The translations under genes were made by a program, and so were the position numbers. Below the pieces are notes generated by a model. The model saw nothing but the letters and a program-made list of their open reading frames with translations, did no database searches and was not told where the DNA came from. From Cichorium intybus (Eukaryota > Streptophyta > Magnoliopsida > Asterales > Asteraceae): 64,000 bases of DNA. Location: positions 43,937,441 through 44,001,440 of the forward strand of contig CM042012.1 of assembly GCA_023525715.1 (NCBI GenBank), read 5' to 3'. Shown piece after piece: positions 54,844 through 64,000 of the stretch; the stretch's first letter is position 1; each line of letters begins with the position of its first letter.

Positions 54844-55538
54844 CAACATCATCAACGATACTGAATATGTTCCCACTGTCTTCTTGAATCACAGCTACGC
54901 CCCCATTGTCTTCCTGAATCACGTGTACATAAATACATAGTTATTCGATGCCAGCTTGATTTGGTTTGGTTTTGATGATTAGGTCTTGATTTCGGGATTT
55001 GATCTTGGCAGAATTAGGAAAACTAGAACCGAGTATAGTAGCTTCAATGAGCCTATCGTAGAGAAAGTACGACCTGAAGTAGGTTTAGGGTACGATTAGC
55101 TTTAGGGTTTTAACGAAACTGCCGACAAGTCAATTAGAATTAGGATGGGGTATTCTTCAGCCACATAAATACTCAACAAGGTTCTATATCTGCCACTGAA
55201 GGCTCCAACGGGTATTCTTCGTCGCCGCATATACATCCCATTCTACACTCACTTGCTTCACCGAGCTAGGGCTCATCGACTGTATGTGCAATGGCTAGTC
55301 CTAGTCAAATTGTTCATCGATAGATCTCTCTGAATCTGATCTTCAATCACGTGTGGATTGTATATTCTCAAAGGAGCCTTGTTAACTAGCAATCCTTTGC
55401 AGACATCGATCGCCAAAGTTTCCCTGGTGTCAGAGTTTCCTTTGCAGACATCGATCGTCAGAGTTTCCTTTGCAGACATCGATCGTATATGAGTGTTTGT
55501 TCGAATTGACCAGTGCTTCCAACTAAATCCGGGTATTG
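54844..55538. other. Unassigned locus into which element 2 inserted
   Basis: It continues at 62922 beyond element 2. Three copies of TTTGCAGACATCGATCG lie at 55396, 55441 and 55469. The minus-strand 68-codon frame (55273-55479) is largely this repeat. No known gene recognised. Confidence 0.4.
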
Positions 55539-55543
55539 TTTAA

Positions 55544-56236
55544 TGAAAGGTTTTCCGCAACCATGAACTAAATAACCTAAGTTCACATGCAACCTAGAAA
55601 AGATCTATGTTTTCTTACTTTGAACATGTAAATAATTCCTAAAGGGCAAACAAAAATTAACTAAAAGAATAAATCATAAAACTAACATTTAGTTTTAATC
55701 TTGAAGCTAAGTAGCACAAGTGTCCTGCCTCAAATGAGATCACACCCAGGGAGCCAGAGGAAGGTCACGAAAATTCCAGAGAGAATAATAGAATGAGCAC
55801 CAAATAATGAGGTCTAGGGTCCCTATTTATAGGGAAACAAGAAACCCTAGCCGTCAGCCATTTTCCGGATTATACGTACGTGCGCCGCGGCCTATACATT
55901 GGCGCGCCGCGCGCCGCAATTCAACTATTAAATTTGTACGACTTTAATCCCTAACTTCCTGATTAATCTAATTAATGCCACAGAAATTAATCTAATTAAT
56001 TCCTGATTAATTATTAATCAATCAATATAGTTTCTAATTAATATATTATCACTTTAATATATTAACAAACCATATCTTTTATTTCTATTGATTTATTAAT
56101 CCCATAATAAACCAACCTTTCTCTCTACCGAACTTTCTACCAAACCTCCAGCTATGAGGGCAACCCAAATGGACTTTGCTTCTATTAATTATGTAAATAC
56201 AAATTATTAGTCATGGCTTAGACACCTAATCCAACA
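55544..56236 (-). repeat. 3' LTR of element 2
   Basis: Complement ends TTTCA at 55544 and begins TGTTGGATTAGG at 56236. TATAAATA is the complement of 55824-55831. Confidence 0.92.
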
Positions 56237-56247
56237 GTCTCCCACTT
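56237..56247 (-). promoter_or_regulatory. Polypurine tract of element 2
   Basis: The complement reads AAGTGGGAGAC directly before the 3' LTR, identical to element 1. Confidence 0.88.
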
Positions 56248-57338
56248 GGATAAGTCTATGACTATAATTACCAATTTAACCTCTAATTAATTAGCAAACT
56301 GTAGCTTCCTAGAAACTGCTGCCGAACTCTGACCTAGTCAGTTCTGTCCATAGATAAGTGATCAGATGATCCTCCGTCCAACAAGATATTTTCAGACATG
56401 AGACATGGATTGAGATCAATCTCTGTCTGATACACTGTTTCCCGATTTCCGATTTTGCTTATGACTTTTAGACTTCTAATTGAACGAATCAATTTAGTCC
56501 TGGCTGGCCAGCGCTTCAGTCAACTTCAAAATCATCGAGTGGCCAACATATATCTATTTCCCGTCTGGTTCAAGGGACGAATAAGCTTCGACTAATATGT
56601 TATATCTTTTACCCGACAAATCACTCACAACAGCACGTTTTATAACACCGAGTTACCGATGCGTTTTCGTACTATCAATGAACAACCGCCTTGCAAATTA
56701 TAACTCATATCTCTCAACTTTAAGACCATAAGATATTATCGTCTCAACATTGCTCGTGATATAATCCATGAAGCAATCCATTGAGCGCGGGTTTATCCAA
56801 TACTCAAATCTCCATTTCCAAGTACTCATGAACGTTGCAGCAATCTTATTGCAATGTCTAACTCCTTAGACAATCTACAAACCAATTCATGACAGTCTTC
56901 CTTCATACTTACTCCCTAAAAGTATGAGTGACTGTGGATATTTGAATAATCCAATTATTCAGGAAGTAAACATGCAAAAGTGAAACATAAAATCTGACTG
57001 GCAGCTACTCCTGCTAATTACCAAGTCTCCACGAGGTAATCACCAAGTCGGATTTATCATAACTATTATCGGTTTCTTATTCTCTTTTAAGCTTTCAATT
57101 CAAGCCTTTTATATCTATGTCTATGACCTTTTCACTCTTTCTATGTATCCAAGTGTCTAACACTTATACACTTTATTGCAGATGATCCTATCGGATACTC
57201 TTCCGATGATATCTCAATTTGTCATTTTGTCATTCTCTCTCACAACTCCATTCCGGTGATGTGTACCGTGACTACCCATGGTTCTCGGGTCTTTAGTCTA
57301 CATGACTACACCCTAAGACAATTTCGAGGTGTCATGAT

Positions 57339-57362
57339 GTGCCGGTGAACCACACGCGCTCT
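57339..57362 (-). repeat. CCGGCAC motif, element 2, copy 4
   Basis: The complement reads AGAGCGCGTGTGG then TTCACCGGCAC. Confidence 0.8.
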
Positions 57363-58342
57363 ATCAGAAACCAACGAAATTCTTTAACCATGAAGTCCTA
57401 CAGCACCACGTTCTGGTGTAAACAATTACCGATTTTAAAACCCTTTCAAATCAATCACCCTAATCATTTCCCAATGATTTCTCACGTCTGTTCAAAAATC
57501 CATTCAGTATTCTCAGCCAGGCAATATCCTGAATCCAACTTACAATGCTCTAAGCATTAAGTCATCAGGATATGTTCATAACACTTCTGATTTGTCCAAG
57601 AGGCTCGAGGAACCTGATGTAATCTCATTCCAAGCCCTTTCGGAATCCTAAGATTACCAATAATCCTTGTGTCATGATTTTCGAAAACCATTTCCTTTCA
57701 GGGACTCTTTCTTATGCATCTTGAATCCCATCAAGATCATATCCTCAACGGCTAAGTCAATACTGTCAGTCTCATCTATCTGATAGATGTCTATGAACTA
57801 CGTGATCATGCTGCACCTTCTTTGTTTCTTTCATGCCAATTCATTACACTTTGCAATGACAGGAAACTCCATTCCTGGGGTTATGCATCTTGAATCTCAT
57901 CAAGATCATATTGGCAGAATTCTGATCTATCTAATAGATGTTCACAACCACCTGAGTATGTTGTATCTCTTAAAGTCTTTCATAGCGAACCGTTTCTTAA
58001 CACCAAGTCATTACACTTTGTAATGATAAGAGACGTTTCCTAGAACCAATATGTAACCCACATACAATGATAGCAGATAACAACGATACTCCCATTGGCT
58101 TTGACACCGTTATATGACTCTTTCGGACTATTCACAAAATCCATAACTTATAGCACATTTTGCGAAACCGAAATCCAAACCTTTCCGACATATTAAAGGA
58201 AATCTTTCAGGCTATTCACAAAATCCAAACCTTTTGGCCTATTTTGAGAATCCGAATATCCTTTCTTGCGAGATGCCCATGGGACGAATCCTGGGTCCAT
58301 GTACTTTTTGTAATGGCATGCTCTATGTGAGTCCCTATTAGT

Positions 58343-58366
58343 GTACCGGTAAACCACACACGCTCC
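58343..58366 (-). repeat. CCGGCAC motif, element 2, copy 3
   Basis: The complement reads GGAGCGTGTGTGG then TTTACCGGTAC, with one core change. Confidence 0.75.
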
Positions 58367-59929
58367 ACTAACGACTCACACTATGCCACGCAGAATCCTC
58401 TCAGATTACATCTTCTATTGAGAGTGCTTCTCTCAGAATCAGTTGCTTGACTCCAAGTGATGACTCATTCAACCAGATGTTCTGTAAGTACATTTCTATG
58501 TTCCCTTCTTTTGATGATTCAATTACTCCCACTGGTTCCTAGACCAGTTGTAAAGATCAATCAAACTGTCACATAGACTGTGTCTCGCGGTAAGGTTCTC
58601 TTATTTGGCAGCAACTGGGCTTACCAATGCTTCCAGCAGTCGGATTACTTATCTGTACCATCTTTAGTGTTTTACCACTACTCGGTATATCACCCAGAGC
58701 ATAACTCCTTATGACGGTGACAATAACTACTGGTTAAGCGAAGAGAGGGTATGTCAGGTTTAACAGGAATCTAATTCCTGGTCAAGTCCCAGTGGTGACT
58801 AAAGGTTCTTTCACTTGGCTAAGCCCTGAACTCATTCAGAATTATTCTTACTCCCACTGTTTCCTTAGAACTTGAGTTCTTTCTAAAAGTACTATTTTTT
58901 CAAGGGATAACCGGAGTGGCCAATGAAACGACATTGCTGATTAGTTTCAAGCTTGTCATGAGATTCAAACGAATGCTACATGACCCTGGACTTTCTATGT
59001 ACTAGTGGGATGATCCCAGCTTTACATTTCAGACAGTGTCAACATAACCTACTTAGTCTAAGATGTGGTCGGAATATGGCTTCTGCGGTCTGACTGGTTG
59101 AATATTCAATTCATTGAAATATTAGTCGGAAATGTATCCAGTGTATCTTATACACCGAGGATCAAAACTATTTCGATCAATGCTCCATCATCTTCCCTAA
59201 GACACATTATAACCATTAGTGTTCTTGGAAGAGGATAAACTCTGAAACATTTTCTCAGTCTATGTTGTTACTCAGGTTCTGTTGATCTTATGCTTCCTTT
59301 GAAATCTTTGAACACTTCAAGGTTCCAATCAATCGCTTATTCCGATAAACGAAGCCTTATTTGTCAAACCATTTGGCAAATATCATGAAGCATAACTAAT
59401 CGTGTTATGTTCGAAGATTCGAGCAATACACAGTAACTTATGTGTCTGTTGCTCAAAATCTTAATACCTTTACAGTTCCATGTAAATTTATGACTTTTTT
59501 AATATTGTTCAAGACATGCAATCATCACCTGACTCCAAGTCAACTGATTCCAAAATTCTATCCATTGGATCTTTGGGCGATTCCTTTCTTGCCACAATTA
59601 ATTTTATTAAGCACTCAATTCATCATGTGACTCTAAGTCAAATGATTCCAAAGTCCTGTCCAACTGGACCTTTGGTTGAAGTGATTCTCATAAAATTCAC
59701 TTTAACAATCATAAAGAACACTATTTACAAATCCAATCCCATTGGATGTATCAACATTCAAGTTATTACCATTTACGTCATCAACACATTCACACAACAT
59801 TTCGAGGACAATTAAAACAATCATGTTTCAAAAAAAAAATATTTCATTAAACCAGAATCATCCTCAGAACAATGTACTATGCGAATCCATGTCGTATGTA
59901 TCTATAAACTGATAACAAGAACAAATATC

Positions 59930-60800
59930 TAGCTTAACTCAAAAACCGCACGAGCTCCAGATCCAATCCGAATATGCTCCTTTGTGACACCATCCCGCAT
60001 CCTCCAGTGTTCGTGCATACAGAGCAAATGTATGAAACACATCCTGTATCAAGGAAATGAGGATCAGGTGTTCTGAATTCTAAGATATTTATGAGTTTAC
60101 CAAACGGTTTGGCTTTGGAGCATTTTTCCAATCTTTCCGTGACTGTGTCCCACCTTGTGGATTCCCAGTTTGAAACATCGAACAATCGGTCCAGACGATC
60201 TGGATCATTTCTTGATGCACCTTAATACTGGACTTAATCCTAAAAACAGCTGAATCAATAGAACTATGCTTCTCCATGAACGACTCATTTAGAGTCGACA
60301 TTGAATGCATTTCCATGATTGTCTTATCCGGTTACCCTTCCTGTTCATCTGGATGAACGGATCAGCGGGTCGAGCTAATGCTTAACTTCTGATCACAAGG
60401 GGAAACCAGTTTTATACTGTTTGCCTATGTATCCCTCAAACTTGGGAACATGCAAACTGGTGCTGCTTCATTCTAGCTTGCAACTTCAAGCTCTTTGAAG
60501 ATCCTAGTTCGTTCTCCTTTTTTCAACCAGTTCTCAGAATCTTTCCTCAACTAGCTGTGCTAACTTATCTGACCCCAGGAATTCTAAATCCCTGCGAAAC
60601 TCGGGGTCAATGATCAATAGCATAAGGCAACGAACTTCCTTGGACTCAATAGTCAAGGAGTCATGCTCATCACAAGCTGCTGTGTGATGTCATGTATGGG
60701 AGCGGACACTCAGTCGGATATGGTTTGCCAGCAAAACTAAGAACTATTCTCTAATTGCAAAACCATATCACATAGTTCAGGCCAGTCAGCCTTACCATAC
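59930..60800 (-). pseudogene. Copia gag and protease relic in element 2
   Basis: Same layout as 8770-9630. Minus-strand frames include MEMHSMSTLNESFMEKHSS (from 60316) and, in the frame 60185-59934, PHFLDTGCVSYICSV. DTGC is the aspartic-protease hallmark (complement of 60039-60050). The upstream LTGLNYM-type gag block corresponds to about 60760-60790. Frameshifts and stops prevent a full protein. Confidence 0.6.
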
Positions 60801-61208
60801 TAAACAGGTGCTTTTTGAAGCTCTCAGAAATGGGTGAAGGAGGAGAAGGAGGAGAATGACACTTTCTTCAGACATATATAAAATTTGAATTTATTCGTTT
60901 AATTCATCCTTTTAAATAATTACCCAATATATATTATTTAACAAGGCTAGGATCCAAAATACCCCAACTATGCTGTGAAGAGGGATGCCGTAGTCACAAC
61001 ACAGTGGTCATTAAGGTAGATAACTTTTATCAATTTCAGTCTTATGAAATTCCTAGATCTGTGAGATTCATTGAACTGTTCAATGGCATGTTTAATCTCG
61101 GATATGCCCCACCGTTTGTGACTGGGATGCCGAGGATCACAAACCGGGTGTGAATAACCATGCAAATTAGCTTGGTACTCTCGGGGTCCATTATCATCTC
61201 AAATTGAT

Positions 61209-61313
61209 GTGCCGGTTAACCACACACGCTCCATCAACAATGATAACACCCGAGAAACCCATTGCCACTCTTTATGAACCCCGATTGGTGTGCCGGTAAC
61301 CCACACACGCTCC
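61209..61313 (-). repeat. Two CCGGCAC motifs, element 2, copies 1 and 2
   Basis: Copies at 61290-61313 and 61209-61232, 81 bp apart. The complement reads GGAGCGTGTGTGG then (G/-)TTACCGGCAC or TTAACCGGCAC. The pair matches 8268/8348 of element 1. Confidence 0.85.
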
Positions 61314-62209
61314 ACCAACGTTTCATAAAGTGCAATGTGCAATTTCATGGGTTAGCATCAAATTCACATTTTTTTAAAGTAACTAGATTGGGAATTCTTG
61401 TACGGGTTCTAGTACTTTGATCATTATACTTTTAATGATTAAGCGGTCCTATCAAAACTGTTCAGCTAACGACCCTGCACTGATCAGGCGAGCGGTGGGT
61501 GAGAGTGAACACCCATTAGACCGCCATTTTATAGGCAGTCTCCTTATACCCACTTTATAGACCAGCTTCGTGAATGAGGCCTACTAATGATTTGACTAAC
61601 CAATTTATCTTATACATATACTATTAACCTTTAATAATATATATATAAGATGTATTTTAAATCTTTTAAAATATTCCTGGTTTATCTATTAATTTCCTGA
61701 AATTTAACTATTAAATTTCAAATTAAATTAAACCTTTAATTTGATTTAATTTATCTTTTAATTAAACTATTAATTAAATTAATTAAATCTAGATATTTTA
61801 AACCTTTTAAAATATTTTAGGATTTATCCTTTAATTTTCGAAATTTAACCATTAAATTAAAATTAAATTAAATCCCTTGAATTATCTTTTAATTAAACAA
61901 TTAATTAAATTAATTTAAATGTAGATAGGTTTTTCCAAATTAATCAAATCAATTTAAACCTATCTTAAACCCCTAATTATCGAATTCAAACAAACTGGGT
62001 TTAAGGTTATCAATTTAATTAACCAATTAAAGTTACCAAAAATAGAAAACCTCCTAAAACCCTAACCAGGAAAATCAAAAAAGAAGGGGGGAGGGGCTAG
62101 GGTTTCAAAACCCTAAAACCCAAAATCGAAACCAGGCCCAAAAGATTTATAAACAATAAACCCTAATTAGGAAAACTATTACAGCCATTCAATAAGAAAA
62201 CAACCAAAT

Positions 62210-62221
62210 GCTCTGATACCA
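62210..62221 (-). promoter_or_regulatory. Primer-binding site of element 2
   Basis: The complement reads TGGTATCAGAGC, one base after the 5' LTR. Confidence 0.9.
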
Positions 62222-62222
62222 C

Positions 62223-62916
62223 TGAAAGGTTTTCCGCAACCATGAACTAAATAACCTAAGTTCACATGCAACCTAGAAAAGATCTATGTTTTCTTACTTT
62301 GAACATGTAACTAATTCCTAAAGGGCAAACAAAAATTAACTAAAAGAATAAATCAGAAAACTAACCTTTAGTTTTAATCTTGAAGCTAAGCAGCACAAGT
62401 GTCCTGCCTCAAATGAGATCACACCCAGGGAGCCAGAGGAAGGTCACGAAAATTCCAGAGAGAATAATAGAATGAGCACCAAATAATGAGGTCTAGGGGT
62501 CCCTATTTATAGGGAAACAAGAAACCCTAGCCGTCAGCCATTTTCCGGATTATACGTACGCGCGCCGCGGCCTATACATTGGCGCGCCGCGCGCCGCAAT
62601 TCAATTATTGAATTTGTACGACTTTAATCCCTGACTTCCTGATTAATCTAATTAATGCCATAGAAATTAATCTAATTAATTCCTGATTAATTATTAATCA
62701 ATCAATATAGTTTCTAATTAATATATTATCACTTTAATATATTAACAAACCATATCTTTTATTTCTATTGATTTATTAATCCCATAATAAACCAACCTTT
62801 CTCTCTACCGAACTTTCTACCAAACCTCCAGCTATGAGGGCAACCCAAATGGACTTTGCTTCTATTAATTATGTAAATACAAATTATTAGTCATGGCTTA
62901 GACACCTAATCCAACA
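62223..62916 (-). repeat. 5' LTR of element 2
   Basis: 694 bp, nearly identical to 55544-56236. TATAAATA is the complement of 62504-62511. About 60 bp upstream of it (transcription sense) lies a CpG-rich palindromic stretch (plus 62560-62600). Confidence 0.92.
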
Positions 62917-63005
62917 TTTAATGGCTTCGGAAATTGAATTGACCCGTTTTGATTGAATCCTCATTTTGTATTGTAATCTCTTGTAACAATGTTCTGAAAT
63001 GGGTC

Positions 63006-64000
63006 TGTTGGATTAGGTGTCTAAGCCATAACTTATAATTGTATTTATCTTATGAATAAAAGCAAAGTCCATTTGGGTTGCCCTCATAGGTGGAGGATAG
63101 ATGTATAGTTCAGTAGAGAGAATAATTGATTTATTAATTAACAAATCAATAGAAAATAAATATATGGTTTATTAATATATTTAAGTGTGAATATATTAAT
63201 TAGAAACTATCATAATTAATTAAGTGTTAATCTAGAATTAATTGGATTTAATTTAGTGATTAAATTAATTAATTAAAAGGTGCAGTGACTGGTTTGGCAT
63301 TTATTCAATAGTTGAATAACTGGCCAGGTAAAAACCTGGGGCAAAGTTGGCGCCACCCTGGAGGCTCCTCCAGGGTTTTGGCGAAACCCTAATTAGGGTT
63401 TGGGAAGTCTGGTCCAAGTGGCCAAAAGCCTTGTCCACTTGGAGGCTTTCTAGGGTTTCAGGTGTAACCCTAGGAGGCTATATAAGGAACCCCCTGGGTG
63501 CCCTAAATCCTACGCCTCCCTCTCTCTGTGATTACTCTGCTGGACTGATTCTTCCATCTTTTGGGTGTGACTTGCATTTGAGGCAGGATTTCTTTGCTGC
63601 TTGCTTGAAGGATCATAAGATCAAAGGTTGGTTTTCTTAATTCTTCTTTAGAACTGAATTGTATCCTTTAGGTTTTTAGTTTATTATCTTCATAGAAGAA
63701 AACATAGATCATATTAGGGTTGCATGTGAACCATAAGAATTTTTTGTGTTCATTGCTTGCATAGAAACCCTTCAGTGGTATCAGAGCCAGGTTGTTTTCT
63801 TGTGAATTGATATAAACTGCATGAGATTGATTCTTGGCTTGAGGTATTTTGCGAAAATACCTCCTTGGGAGGCATGAAAGTCGACGGCTTGGCTAGGGTT
63901 TCCTAACCCTAGCCACCATGCCCTAATGGTCCCCCTTGATTGCTTGATTTGCTTGCCATAATTGTATGTTGTTATTTTTGGTAATAAGATTAATTAAATA
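63006..64000 (+). mobile_element. LTR element 3, left part, cut by the window end
   Basis: A 769-bp 5' LTR (63006-63774), TGTTGGATTAGG to CCCTTCA, with TATATAAGG at 63479 onward. It is followed by a primer site TGGTATCAGAGCC (63776-63788) and an interior start like element 1 (GGCTAGGGTTTCCTAACCC near 63890). The upstream 5-mer is GGGTC. The plus frame 63347-63640 crosses the TATA region and is not a gene. Confidence 0.88.

Larger units (their letters stand above)
55544..62916 (-). mobile_element. Non-autonomous Copia-type LTR element 2 (7.4 kb, TSD TTTAA)
   Basis: Complete on the minus strand: 5' LTR 62223-62916, 3' LTR 55544-56236 (about 693 bp each), perfect 5-bp duplication TTTAA at 55539-55543 and 62917-62921. 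The primer site TGGTATCAGAGC (plus 62210-62221) and the polypurine tract AAGTGGGAGAC (complement at 56237-56247) are both present. I count about nine substitutions and one indel between the LTRs, so it is younger than element 1. The interior matches element 1 in order (gag/protease relic, CCGGCAC motifs, AGTGGGAG boxes), yet the LTRs belong to another subfamily with a GCGGCGCGCGGCGCGCC upstream segment. No integrase, RT or RNase H found. Confidence 0.92.

Noticed and set aside
63347..63640. 97-codon ORF as a gene
   Set aside because: It lies within the 5' LTR of element 3 across its TATA region.

Overview
This is repeat-dominated nuclear DNA from a higher plant, most likely a eudicot. Evidence: plant LTR retrotransposons with initiator-Met-tRNA primer sites, hAT and Mutator MITEs, a Helitron, tRNA-derived SINEs, a NAC-domain relic, and one plant-specific zinc-finger gene. 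An Asteraceae-type genome is my impression only; nothing here proves it. No rRNA, tRNA or CRISPR locus was found.

Only one intact protein gene is convincing: a 561-aa WRKY19-like HGGG zinc-finger-repeat protein (no WRKY domain) on the minus strand at 43338-45023. It has an apparent 5'-UTR intron and G-box elements upstream. Other coding matter is decayed: a NAC pseudogene (about 36150-36738), ARF-GAP exons inside a Helitron (50978-51620), a LINE ORF2 C-terminus (about 25900-26600), and gag/protease relics inside LTR elements.

Layout. 1-4737: an old LTR relic and a solo LTR (1594-3348, TSD CTAGT). 4738-17081: a nest in which a small Copia-type element (TSD CTTTA) holds a 1.8 kb solo LTR (TSD TATTG), which holds a 7.3 kb non-autonomous LTR element (TSD GTTCT); a hAT MITE also sits in the outer element. 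17.1-24.7 kb: decayed Gypsy-type sequence, GC-rich hairpin cassettes, a LINE tail and two 5S-rRNA-derived LTR fragments. 25-31.4 kb: hAT MITEs, a LINE relic, a Mutator-like element with a nested hAT MITE, and nested SINEs. 31.4-38.6 kb: seven long (TA)n arrays alternating with inverted-repeat elements, resembling rice Micron; one of these carries the NAC pseudogene. 38.6-43 kb: microsatellite-rich, with a young SINE. 43-46.1 kb: the zinc-finger gene. 48.2-53.2 kb: more (TA)n arrays and a 4.1 kb Helitron. 53.6-64 kb: a truncated hAT element, a solo LTR, a second complete 7.4 kb non-autonomous LTR element (minus strand, TSD TTTAA), and the left end of a third.

The two complete 7.3-7.4 kb elements share internal sequence but have different LTR subfamilies. 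They keep only gag/protease relics, plus short motifs in conserved order (a GTGCCGGTTAACC-type motif four times each, and repeated AGTGGGAG boxes). These and the (TA)n-bounded element cluster are the most interesting features. Coordinates were read by eye. TSD and hairpin calls are direct observations; family assignments rest on remembered hallmarks, not on database searches.
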